Positions 1-10,518 of a DNA stretch of 64,000 bases are shown piece by piece. Made by a program: the position numbers and the translations under genes. The notes beneath the pieces were generated by a model. It was given only the letters and a program-made list of their open reading frames with translations. It was not told the origin of the DNA and searched no databases. Every line of letters begins with the position of its first letter. The first letter of the stretch is position 1. This stretch comes from Vitrella brassicaformis (lineage: Eukaryota > Sar > Vitrellaceae). The stretch is taken from contig CDMY01000319.1 in assembly GCA_001179505.1 (NCBI GenBank), positions 59,143 to 123,142 on the forward strand. Direction: 5' to 3'.

Positions 1-125
1 AGCGTGCGGGTGCGGGAGGGGGAGGGAGAGCAGGTCGACAACTTCCCGGTCTTCATATAGGGTACACAATGCGGCGGTATTTCCTGTGTCTGTTCATGTG
101 TGGATGGATGGATGGATGCATACAG

Positions 126-1250
126 ATGCCATAGCCACGTTCCTTGAGAATCCGCGTTTCAAGGGGCAGCCCCCTAGCAGATTCATCATCTACCGGTCCG
201 TTTGTCGATGCCCATCCGCCTATTCGCGTTGGTTTACATGTGTCATGAATGCAGTGGTGGTCTGGGAGAGCGTCAGAAGCGTGCTGTCATTGACTTTGAG
301 CTGCCCATGATTGAGGAGGGGTTCAGGCAGCTGACGACTGACGAGTGGAAGCCCGAATGGGTCTACATCCTCGTCGATAGGAACGCCAGGCAAAGGTACG
401 CACACACACCCCAACACACATCTGCGCATCTGAGCATACGCAGAATGTATGCGGTGTATGGTCAGGTTTGCCGTGCGCAAGCCGGGTGGCGGCCCGCTCG
501 AGAACCCGCCGCCACTAACTGTGTTCGACCAAGGTAAGGTACACACAAACATATTCACATAACAGATAGACATTAGACATATCGACTTATCTTGGCCCCC
601 ACTGCACTGAGCAAATGCATCCAGCTGATCTGCTCATCTCTCTGTGCTGTGCTGTGCTGTGCTGTGCTGTGTGTGTCCTGTCTGTGCAGGTGTGACGGAC
701 AGCCACAATTATGCCTTCTACGGCTGCCACCAATTCGTCACTCAAGGCATGGATGCATCCATGGCAGTGATGGCACGACACACATACCTCCTCACCTGTC
801 ATGCGTGGCTGACAGGCACCGTGACGCCGACCAAGTATGAGGTGTACGGTCAGTCCGCCAACTGGGACGCCACAAAGAAGGTCGGCGTCGATGGCCTCTG
901 CCGCATCACCATGCAACTCAGCATACTGTACCAAAACTGGAGCGGTACACACGCACAGCTCTCACACGCACAGCTATCATATGGGATGGGCATGCCCTCA
1001 CGCACAGAAAGGGAGACATCTTCTCAAGAGGGGAGACGTGGAATGGTGGCGTCTGTGTGTTCTGCCACAGGTCCCGTTCGTGTGCCAGCGCCGGTCAAGT
1101 ACGCCGAGACGTAAGGACAAATGGACTTCAAGTCCAGTGGGGCCGTCACGGATGCGTATGTGGACCCTCAGGTGTGCGCTCAAGGTCACAGAAGCGCTGG
1201 ACAACCAGGTGCCATCAGACCAGCTGTCCACCAAGCTGTGGTTCTTGTGA
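126..1250 (+). CDS. Piwi/Argonaute-family protein, C-terminal part of PIWI domain (5' end outside or unresolved)
   Basis: Six exons join in frame: 126-195, 255-395, 466-533, 690-746 plus 816-944 (or 690-944 uninterrupted), 1071-1110 and 1172-1250 (stop TGA). The joined protein follows the end of a PIWI domain: FIIYR, an AVIDFELPMIEEGF helix, RFAVRKPGGGPLENP, a GTVTPTKYEVYG strand, LYQNWSGPVRVPAPVKYAE, and the typical hydrophobic C-terminus ending LWFL. The GTVTPT-Y and VPAP-KYA blocks are closer to Piwi than to Ago. The family binds guide RNA and may cleave targets. Two catalytic-tetrad positions visible here look substituted: the Asp of YRDG is Gly, and the His of YAH is Glu. The exon before 126 must end in phase 1, and I could not define it in bases 1-125; the N-terminal PAZ/MID portion lies upstream of the window. 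Confidence 0.85.
747..815 (+). other. Candidate GC-AG intron inside the Piwi gene
   Basis: The exon reads QFVTQ and then 69 nt beginning GCATGG and ending GACAG, after which GTVTPT follows. Removing the 69 nt restores the conserved Q-G-T-V-T-P block of Piwi proteins. Its length is a multiple of three and it has no stop, so reading it as a 23-residue in-frame insertion is the alternative. Confidence 0.6.
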
Positions 1251-1529
1251 GCAGACCTGTCGCAATAGAGGAGGGAGGGAGGGAGGGAGTTCATTTCAGT
1301 TGTCGATAGATAGCTATGGATGACGATCAAGTGATGCGCGCGTGAATGGTGGAGGTGTGTTGCATGTCGGCCAATCTTTCCTCAATCGATTCATTTGTCG
1401 ACTCTTTTAAATCGTCTCATCCATCCATTTGTCCATCCACACTCACTCACCCACTCACACGAATGAATGCACAGACACGTCAGTCGGTAGTCAGCATCAG
1501 AGTCAGTGTCATCCGTCTCTCTACTGTGG

Positions 1530-3595
1530 CTACTCGCGTGTGTGGGTGCGGTTGATGCACGAAGCGCACACGTCCAGCAGCGAGGCCATGGCTGGTGGAC
1601 AAGGCTGGCTGTCGCTGGGGTGAGGTGTTGGTCTGATCCCGCATCGCCGCCGCGCCTCGTCTTGCCTCGCTCGCAGCGACAGCCTCACATGGTCGAAGAC
1701 ATTGATGTGCTGACAGATACACACACACGCCACACACCATTCTCTTTCCCTGTGTCGGTGTGGTGTGGTTGGGTCGACAGGCTTATACGTACCTCGTTCC
1801 TGGCGTGTTGGATCGTTTCGTGGACCCAGTTCTCTGCGGCCACCTGCAGATGCCAGAGGGCGTCCAGGCCGGGCTGCGCGTTGAGGTCAGGCAGCCTGGT
1901 GCCCATCACGGTGACCTTCAGGCTGACACACACACACACACACATGTACACGGCGATAATGCATGCGTCTTTGTGGTGTGTCTTATGTGGGCTGACTGTG
2001 CGATCACACACTGCTCATACACCTGCACACACACACAGAAAGCCACACACACATATACACACACATGAGCTGTCTGTCTATGTTTGTGTGTGACTGACTG
2101 ACAGACTCACGTGGTACGGAAACCGTTGAGGCGCTCCTCTGTAGCCGCCCTGCTCGCCCGCCTCGCCATTTCTGCCGCTGTTGGTGCCGCTGTTGGTGGT
2201 GGTGGTGTCATGTGCACAGGGGGCAGGTGTGTGTGTCTGGTGGTGTGTGTGGTTGGGCGGGCATGATGCGGCGGCGTGGCTGCTCGACTGGCTGAAGGCA
2301 CTGACGAAGGAATCCAAATGGTCCCGTTCGACAGGCAGCAGGACGTCGTTGTAGTGGAGCAGGAGGTGGGACGACAGCGCGAGCAGGTCATGGACGGCAC
2401 TGGCCGACACGGCGCCCATCTGACGCATGGCTGCCTCGCGCTGCCCGATCTCCACCATCAGCTGTTGGGACTGGATGTGGCTCGGGTCGTGCATGGCGTG
2501 TGGCTGTGGCTGTGGCTGCACCTCTCCCTCTCCCTCCCCTCCCTCCCCACAGCTGTTGATGTTGTCAGCGGTGCGGCGTCTCTGGTTGTAGTAGGTGCGT
2601 GCCGCATTGACGAGCCAGTCGGGTGTGTTGGACAAGTACATCTCACTCAGACGACAGGCGACCACCCAAAGCCCCCTGCACACACACAGAGACAACAGAC
2701 GGGGAGAGAGGGGCAGTGAATGGATGGCGTTGCACGTGTATGTCTCTGTGTGTGTGTTGTGTACGTGTGCATCGGTGCTTGCGTACAGATGTGCCGCACA
2801 CGATGCGATTTTTTCCTTCTTGAGTGGCCACGTCACCTTCGTACACTCTGCACACACACACACACACACAGATTCATTCAACCATCTGTGTGGTGTATAT
2901 GAAATACCAGGCGCCAGCAGCGATCTGTTTGCTATGAACTTGAGCACGCCGAGCTCCGCTCGCCCCAACTCCAACGTCGAGCCAGACTGGTACGCTGGCA
3001 CCTGATGACACACTCATCACACCATCACGATACACACGTACTCGTGTGAGCCGTTCCCCCGTCTCCACGATCGTGTGTGTGTCAGGTGACCTCGCCCTCG
3101 GTGTCTTGCTCGAAGAGTTTGGCGATGGCTGTCTGGACTTGAGCCTCGGGCAACGACGACAAGAACTCCTGCACCGTTGTCATCTTGTTGTGCTGCTGCT
3201 GCTGCTGGTTGCTGCGGCCGGCGACACTCTGGGGCGGGCGGCCGCGCTTCTTGGGCTGGGCGTGGCTCGTGTTGGTGCTGATGTGTGTGCCTATGTCGGT
3301 GTGCGATGGGTGTGCCGGTGGGTGGAGGTCATGGCTGCTGATGGTGGTGAGCACACCCTTGTCATCGTCGTCGCTGCTGCTGTCGGCCTCCATCCCACGA
3401 TTCATCCAGACCTCCTGCACACAGAAGAGACAGACACACCGAGACACGCAGAGACAATCAATCAATCAATCATCCATTCGTTGCCTGCCTGTGTGTCTGT
3501 GTGTCTGTCTGTCTGCATGTAGGTACCTTCTCCAAGTCATGCAGCATGCTGTCAAAATCCTTTACTACGGCCGTAGCCTTTCGCTCAGTGACCAT
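1530..3595 (-). CDS. Uncharacterised nuclear-type protein with an AT-hook, 471 aa
   Basis: Seven exons close in frame: 3527-3595 (ATG), 3091-3414, 2908-3001, 2787-2847, 2111-2675, 1793-1915 and 1530-1709 (stop). Exon 2 encodes an acidic DSSSDDDD run and a KKRGRPPQS AT-hook, the minor-groove DNA-binding motif, followed by a Q run. The middle has a compact, probably folded region (residues about 132-215) with LGVLKFIANRSLLAP, AAHLLGLWVVACRLSEMYL and TPDWLVNAARTYYNQRRR, then a His/Thr/Pro-rich linker and a C-terminal helix-rich block (NWVHETIQHARNE). I recognise no family beyond the AT-hook. Chromatin or transcription function is inference. The exon 6 acceptor (CTGAAG) was chosen because the better-looking upstream CAG gives an immediate stop. 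Confidence 0.6.
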
Positions 3596-3943
3596 GTCAG
3601 TGACTCGCGGAAGCATCTCTATCACTGTCGTCACTCAAGATGAAGAGCTGTCTATCGGCGGCCGATGATCGACTGACTCGCGAAGCAAATAGTATATGCG
3701 TATAAGCAAACGATCGGCCGATCGAAATACAAATGATCATGAACAGAACCGTTAATTCACACGAAGAGCCAGTGTGCACAACGATAATCATGTCTGCCTC
3801 TTGCATTCACACAACGCGCAGCTTATTACTCAATCAGGCATCACTCACTGTCCCCTCAGACTATGCACACGCACGGGCAGTTGTGAATTGTGCCTGCGAG
3901 GAAAAGGCAGGGAAGGAAAGAGACAGGAAGAGTTTTCGGTGAC

Positions 3944-6110
3944 TCACAGAAAGCTCTCGCTCGGTTTGCCCATCAGGGTGGCGGGAGCTCCCTTAGCGAC
4001 ACTTGTCTCCTCCGCCTCATCCAGCGGGTTGGACTGTGCACGTAAAGCGATCAGATGCTGAGACTCTCTTCGCACGTCACTTGATTGCCCTCTCGAAGCG
4101 AGTGTCATCGCCTCGGTGGCTTTGCTCTTCGTCTCATGAACAGCTGGCAGGACAGCTCTGCCCTCCCCAACGTCAGTGGAAAGCTCAATGGGGAGCGAAA
4201 TAGGAAACGAATCTGAGGAAAAGTCACGTTTCCCCATCATGTTGCGTCTTGTGGGTGTTGTTATGCGTGATTACCTGACCTTCGTGCCTCCAGTGATGGG
4301 CAGCCACACCGGCATTCTGTGCCATGCCAAAGTCCTCCAGTCCTCCTCCACTACTCGTATCACACTTCGCGAGAGCGTCAGGGCCTGAAGCATGAAGACA
4401 GGAAGATTGGCCGAGCCGCAGGATGTGTTTTCTTCTGTTTACCGCCGCCATGGTTGACGATGGGGAAAATTTGATTGAAGCGCAGCATCAGAAGCAGGAA
4501 GAATATCACCCAAAAAGAGAAATGCCATATCCAATACATATCGGGACTGACATCAGACATACACATCCACAGATCCGTTCCAGGCAGGTCGTCTCCGTCT
4601 CCACCCCTGCTATTGCTTACGTCGGTATGCCGTAGACAGACAGGTAAAAAAGAAAGCCACATCCCCATATGATGGCCAAGCTTATCGTCGCCCTGATAAT
4701 GTACCGGCAAGAAAACCAGCACACTGTGGTCCATGACCGCTTGTGTTATTGCGACGTACCACAGCCAGTGATATTCGAGTGACGGCCCAACCCCTGGGAG
4801 GGCGTAGTCAACCTGAAGAGTCAGCCACGTTGCAGAAAGATCAGCCACGTCAGTAGAGGGACGATTCATACCTGCAGTACGTGAGTGAGTATGACAACCA
4901 CCCAAAGCGTCACACACGCCAACAAGAAGCCGAAGAGTAGCTGCATGGGGGTACCATATCCTGAAGACACGGTACGATATGTTCTGCCTTATCCTGTCTG
5001 AGGCGGGTCACCTCCCGTCCAGCACATCCCGATCTTCGTCCCAGCGGCTATGATAATCGAAAGTTGAAGCAGTACCTATGAAACAAAAAGAAAATGCTCA
5101 CGTCTGGATTCGTCAGGACGGACAGCAATTGCACCTGGCAGTACGCAATGGAAGAATACTGGCATGAACAGCACTCGCGAAGAACGCGAAGACCCACGTA
5201 GTTCGAAACACGCCATGGATCACTACGAGTACAAACGATGTGTGCACATCAGATGCGCAGAGACGGAATGCGTACCGGCACTTTCTGATCGCGACGAAGG
5301 CGGTGGCAAAGGCCCAGAAGCCCTCAATGTAGGAAAACTCAGATATACGAGATCGGCGCACCGCATCGTCTCTGCAACAGAGTGCAAATATCAACCGTCC
5401 TGATTCCCTTTAGTTCCTTCTCACTGTGACTGGCACGTCATCCAGGTAGTTTCAAGGCTATCGCTGTTCCCGTACACTCGCCAGCCGTACAGTGACGCGT
5501 GGAAACTGCATTCAACATACAACCGGATGGCAAATCCGATGTGGTGCCGGCATTGACACTGACCCAAGGAAGTAAAGTGCCATATAGAGTGACATCCAAA
5601 CCGCTGCAAACACAAATCCACATCAACACGGGTACGTCACGTGCAACGCTCTCCTTACAGTTCCAGTGAATTCCCAGCAAACAACTCGCCCTTCTCGTCC
5701 TCGGGGAAGGATCGGCATCGCCCACGTCATCCTCATCTCGTGAAGGCGACTGCCTGGGGCCACTGAGGGCCACCGCCCGGGCCTGTGGGTGGCCTCTCAG
5801 CTGAGATTGTTGCGTCACGATGGATGTGAGTCGCGGGTGGGAGGACGGCCGCCGGTCTCGCCAGTGGAAGCACACCAAGATCAGCTGCACGGCGAGTAGG
5901 ACGTAAAAGATGTCGTGATGCACCTTTGTGCTGCCGTGGCAACTGGTGTAGTAGCGCATAGCTGCACACAACGGAGGATGAATGAATCCAAGATGCACGT
6001 GCCGGATTCATGATCTTACCGTCTGCGCTGACGTTTGAGAAGGTGATAGATATGGCGATGCACGCGACGGTGAGAACGAAGAAGAACATGGAGAGGTTCC
6101 CGAAAGCCAT
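3944..6110 (-). CDS. Multi-pass integral membrane protein of unknown family
   Basis: The first exon, 6020-6110, encodes 30 residues with a hydrophobic MFFFVLTVACIAISITF segment. Further segments open in consistent frames on the minus strand: about 5,650-5,961 (DIFYVLLAVQLILVCF), 5,410-5,605 (VWMSLYMALYFLGS plus a Cys-containing loop), 5,110-5,375 (FVLVVIHGVFRTTWVFAFF), about 5,000-5,050, 4,870-4,955 (LLFGFLLACVTLWVVVIL), a block from 4812 down to about 4,440 (LWYVAITQAVMDHSVLVF and SFWVIFFLLLML), about 4,275-4,388, and a hydrophilic tail ending at stop 3944. About seven to nine membrane spans result. The junction near 5,050-5,120 could not be closed in phase, so the model is approximate. No catalytic motif or family signature was recognised; transporter or receptor are equally open. 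Its introns have less CA/TG sequence than neighbouring genes. Confidence 0.55.
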
Positions 6111-6840
6111 TTCCGCTTGGATTTCGGCAAGTTACAGGGTTAGGGTTAGGGTTCAAAGACCAAACCCGAGCCCCTCTGCAGACGTCTTATCTCCTCTCCG
6201 CCGCACACAGAGAAGAACGCCAAACACCACCGAGTACACCGCAACACCATGATTCATTCACGTATGTGTATGTATGTCTGCAGCAGTCTGTTTGTAGTTC
6301 TCTCACAGATGACCGTGTGTGGTGTGGTGTGGTGTGGTGGTTGTCTGTCTGTCTGTGTGTTGTGGCCGGTTTCCCTCCCTCCGTCCGTCTGCCTACGAGG
6401 AACCCTCACTCACCCGAGCGCATGTAGACGTGCAGCCATGCAGCCACAGCCAGAGTCAGCTTGGGCGGGCGAGGGGGTCATCTGTCTTATCTATCTGATT
6501 GTAATGGGCAGGCAAAACCCCTCATCACGTGTTCGGCCGCTCAGACAGACAAGCGAAACACGACACGCCACGACACGCCGACAGACAGCCCGTCTCCCTC
6601 CCTCCGCATATCTATCTGTTGTGTGTTTGTTTGCCCTCTATCTCTCTATCAACAGGGCAGCCCGCCTTCCCCGCTCTCTTGCCCCTTCACACCCAACAGC
6701 AACACTATACAACACACATGGACACAAACACAGACAGCATTTCAGCCAGCCAGCCAGCCAGACAGCTAGAAAGATGCATATATATATGCAGAGGGACAGG
6801 CAACAAGTATGAGTGAGTGCGTGCCCGGCCCGCCCTCTTA
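6111..6840. other. Intergenic stretch with telomere-like repeat and simple sequence
   Basis: It lies between the start of the membrane-protein gene (6110, minus) and the stop of the repeat-protein gene (6841, minus). It holds the TTAGGG-type array at 6136-6153, (GTGTG)n and (CAGC)n/(CAGA)n runs, and no open frame with coding character. I see no gene here. Confidence 0.6.
6136..6153 (+). promoter_or_regulatory. Interstitial TTAGGG-type telomeric array just upstream of an ATG
   Basis: Three GGGTTA units sit 26 bp upstream of the minus-strand start codon at 6110. On the gene's coding strand they read CCCTAA, as in a plant telo-box. A comparable array precedes the PCH2 gene at 63602. A promoter or 5' UTR role is inferred from position and from the telo-box precedent in plants. 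Confidence 0.5.
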
Positions 6841-9045
6841 TCACGTGAGGACGACGTGCTCCACCAGCAAATCAGCATTGGTGGCGTAGAGGGACCGCCA
6901 CACCGCACCAAACGCCGACGCCCACCAACTCTTCTTGCCTGAAACACAAAGCACACACACACACACACACGCACACATCCACACATCCATCCAAACAATG
7001 CTTCCACGTCATTAGCGGCAACCTGACCCATCCATCCCTTCAGCCCTCCTCTCCCCTCACCAGGTTTGATCTCCTCCTCGTTGGCAGCCGCCACCCGGCG
7101 AATTCCCATCCACATGCCGCCCTCGGCGTATCCGTCGACGAAGCGCAGGGGCGATGGCGGCGCGAGCAGGGGTGGCGGGCTGGGAGGCCGCCGCAGCTCC
7201 ACCGCCATCGCGTCCAGCTTCTTCTGGTAAGCGTCGACCTCCCTCTTGCGCTCCGTTTCGCGAAGCTCACGCGCGAATCGCTCAAGGGCACTGACCAGCA
7301 CAGCACATATCCAAACGTCACTCACGTTTGTGTGTGTGTGAGAGAGTGTCGGTGTGTCTCACCTGGGCGCCCACGTGGGCGACAAGCATATCTCGCCCTC
7401 ACGCACCCCCACGCCCCCCTCCCTGCCCCCCTCTCCCCCACCAGCACCATCACTGACGTCTTCGTCACACAGGCCGAGCGACTTGGCCGACAGGGCGGGA
7501 GGACGCCGCTTCTTGTGCTTCTTCTTGCGATCCGTCGAAGCCGCCGCGGTGGACGCCGACGAGCTCTCCCCATCGCCATTGCCATTGCCCTCCTTCACTC
7601 CGCCACTGCCCGCCAAGCCCTCTGTCTTGTCTGTCAGGATGCTGGGTGAGAAGTTGATGGGCTCGCGGACGCGGTCGTATCCTTCCAGTCGGTCAGCCTC
7701 CTCCTCCAGAGAGGCCTTCAGGCGTCCTTGCTTGGACTTGATGAACCCTCGCATGGTGTCAGACGCGGCGAGCCCCTGGGAAGGGCTGCAGGGGATGGGC
7801 AACTCGGTGAAGGGCAGCGGGGGGAACCTTGTGTCCTCATCGATCGGCGATGGACCAAACTGAGACGACGACATGACACACATCAATAAGGTAAGGTTGA
7901 ACATGATAGCTAGTGTCATGGATACATTCGTCCATCCATTCCCATCGCTTTCGTACCGTGGCGTGACCCTTGGATTTGCCCACCAGCAGGCCTCCCTTGG
8001 CTGTGGGGGGCTGCAGCATGGTGTGCGGCTCCTCGAGCGGGTCGGCTTCCTCCAGCATGGCCTTCAGACTGCCCGGCCTGAAGGCCATAAAGCCTCGCAT
8101 GGGGTCGTGTGCAGACACCTCGTGTGCGGGGCTGCGGGGGATGGGCGAATCGTTGAAAGGCGACAAGGGAAAGGCTGGGCTCCGCGCATCGCCCAGCTCC
8201 CGACCGAACGGCTCAATCTGAGAGCAAGAAGGCACAGACAGAAACACAAGAAGCACATTGATCAGGTTGTGGTGCAGTGTGGCTGTCTGCTGTATCATTT
8301 CCTCACCACAGGAATCCCATAGCAGTTAGGTTTCCCCCTCAGCAGTCCGCCAGTGGCTGTCGAGGCCGACGCACTCTCACCGCAGCCTCCCTCCTCCCTC
8401 CCACCAATATCCGTCAGCCCACGCTCCTCCCCGGCCTCCTGACCCGTCACGCCAACTGCAAATAATCCCTTGAGACTGCCCGGTGCGAAGGTGATGGGTT
8501 GGCGCATCGTGACGGCCTCCTCCGCTGGTCGCCCCTTCTGCTCTTTGAGGCTGCCCGGCCCGAGCGAGAGCGCCTCGCGGATGGGGTCGAGGGCAGTGGT
8601 GTCAAGCGACTGGCGGGGGCTGAACCGAAATGGCGACTGGGCGCAGGGCGAGGGGTCCTCGTCTGTGGTGCTGGTGGTGATGCGACGCGTCGCCCGCAGA
8701 GAACCGCCGTCCTCCAAATCTTTGGGCGGCGCCGCCATCTCGAGCATGGCCTTGAGGCTGCCCGGTTTGAAGCACATGGCCTGTCGCATCAGGTCTGGCT
8801 CGGCCGCGCCGCCGTAGCTACGCGGACTGCAGGGAAGAGGTGATACCACAAAGGGCGACGGCGCACCGTGACCGTCCTCATCGGCAGCTGGGCAGTCTAG
8901 CAGAGAGGCCTGAAAGAGAAGCAGCGTTCGTTAACTTCTCCATGCATGCGGGCACAGTGTCGTCCCATGAGGCTCCCTGTGCCCCGACAGCGGCGGCATG
9001 CATGCCATCCCCAGTACTTACCGTGGCGGAAGTGTTGGCTTTCAT
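6841..9045 (-). CDS. Modular repeat protein (PGSLKAMLE repeats), 570 aa, no known family
   Basis: Six exons close perfectly in phase: 9022-9045 (ATG; MKANTSAT), 8307-8909, 7957-8217, 7363-7859, 7061-7290 and 6841-6938 (stop TGA). The core motif, roughly (M/I)RxxxxFxPGSLKAMLE, begins near residues 49, 118, 143, 249 and 332, with a decayed copy soon after the last. Copies are preceded by SP-rich linkers such as PIPRSPAHE, and exons 2 and 3 both end in a TA/TGGLLxGK tail, so whole exons look duplicated. After the repeats come a basic KKKHKKRR stretch (possible nuclear signal), a charged coiled-coil-like helix (ERFARELRETERKREVDAYQ) and a Trp-rich C-terminus (KKSWWASAFGAVWRSL). No enzyme motif is visible. 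SP/TP density suggests a phosphorylated scaffold; that is inference. Confidence 0.75.
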
Positions 9046-9467
9046 CCGTCGTATGGGATTGTCAATTTGTCAATTGTGTGGAAAAGAGCTTGATCCATCA
9101 ATCGTTCTGACTTTCTAAAAAGCTCTGGAAACCGGACGCTTTGGGCGGGGAAACCGCTCAAGCTCTGTGAAACTCATTTGCTCTAACACAAATCGACAGT
9201 AGGCCTATATACGGAGGACGCTTTCCGCCCCGCTTAGAACCGTTCTAAGCGTCCTCGAGGCTCATCTTTCACCTCCCGTGACAGGTGTTCGTCGCGACGG
9301 ACACTCCGTGGGCGGAAAGGATAAGTAAGGCCTCGCGGAGGGAGCTCTCCACCCCGTGTTATGCAGGTAGGACGCCTCACCACAACACCAGGGCATGCAG
9401 ACATGGCGGAAGGGCAGGAGTGTGGTCAGATCTTCCGGTTCGTTTGCCGCGATATTGTGTCCTGCAG
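9046..9467. other. Divergent intergenic region with a perfect palindrome
   Basis: It separates the minus-strand start at 9045 from the plus-strand ATG at 9468. It contains a 10-bp perfect inverted repeat (9231-9240 / 9242-9251) inside a longer arrangement flanked by GGACGCTT (9217) and AAGCGTCC (9247). An acceptor-like CCTGCAG just before 9468 suggests a 5' UTR intron for the plus gene. No coding sequence was recognised. Confidence 0.5.
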
Positions 9468-10518
9468 ATGACGGGCAGTCTGATGCCTTCTAACGCGTCC
9501 CAGGCGGCTGGCAGAGGTGCCGGTAAGCCACAGGAAGGATGACAGACACTGCCGTGCGTGTGTGGACGCGATCCCTCTTTCCTCCCTCGGTGCGGTGTGT
9601 GTGTTCTGCGTTAACAGGTTTTGCGTTTGGTTGGTGTGCTCCTTCTCCGAGTAGCGTTGGCGTGAGCAGCAGCGGCGGCAGTATGATGGCGTTCCCCCCG
9701 GCCGCGTCCATGGCCCCTCCCACCAGCACCAGCACCGCACACATGGACGTCGACCACCCCCACACCTCGCCCTCCCCCTCCACATCCCTGCTCGCCATCA
9801 CTGACGCGCCACTCACATACGTCCCCAGCGCCACCTGGCCTGTGCGTGTGCCCACCGTGGCACACACCCACCAGCACCAGCAGCACCAGCATGAGAGTTC
9901 CATGGCCGCCGCGTCGCACTCGGGCAATGTGGACATGAAGGCATCGCACCACGATACGCCGCAGCATTCCACGGCTCAGCAGGTAGGCTTGTTTGGTTTG
10001 GTGGGGATGAGTGAGTGCGAGAGGAACTCGTCGAGTCTTGTGTGGCCTGCCTGCGGTGTTATGTTGTGCTGTGTTGTGTTGTGCTGTGTTGTGTTGTGTG
10101 CAGGGTGGCACGTCGTGGCACTGCCCGTACGAGGTGCTGCAGCCCGCGCGTGCGCCCAAGCGCCGTGCCGATATGATTGAGGTCGCTATGGACGCGGACA
10201 TGATGACCGATAACGTTAAGGTGAGTGAGTGGGGAGAAACCTACACACACACACACACACGCACACAGACACACACACGCACAGGCGGCGTGACTGGAGT
10301 GCGTGTGTTGGTGTGTTCAGGAGCTGATGGATCGCCCGTATAAGGCGCAGAGGACCGTCGAGATGGTCCGAGCACTGCATTGGTGGGCCGACCACACCAC
10401 GCACAAAGAACGAACGCTGACAGACAGACTGTTTGTTCACCACCTGCCTGTTCGCCGTGTGTGTGTGTGTGTGGATGATGTTGCAGCTAAGTTGTTGAGT
10501 GAGGCATTGGCTAAGTGA
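9468..10518 (+). CDS. Orphan His/Met/Ser-rich protein, 3' end uncertain
   Basis: Exons 9468-9522, 9618-9982, 10104-10220 and a last exon from 10321 join in frame, starting MTGSLMPSNASQ. The protein is low-complexity (SPSSVGVSSSGGSMMAF, HQHQQHQHE) up to a conserved-looking C-terminal part: TSWHCPYEVLQPARAPKRRAD followed by MDADMMTDNVK and ELMDRPYKAQRTVEM. KRR may be a nuclear signal. The end is ambiguous. The frame stays open to a stop at 10518 (ending LLSEALAK), yet 10366-10487 resembles a typical GT...TG-rich...CAG intron whose removal would give a stop after three more residues. No family recognised. Confidence 0.5.

Noticed and set aside
6136-6153. Chromosome end or telomere
   Set aside because: Only three repeat units, with genes continuing on both sides. 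The same holds for 63602-63621. These are interstitial elements.
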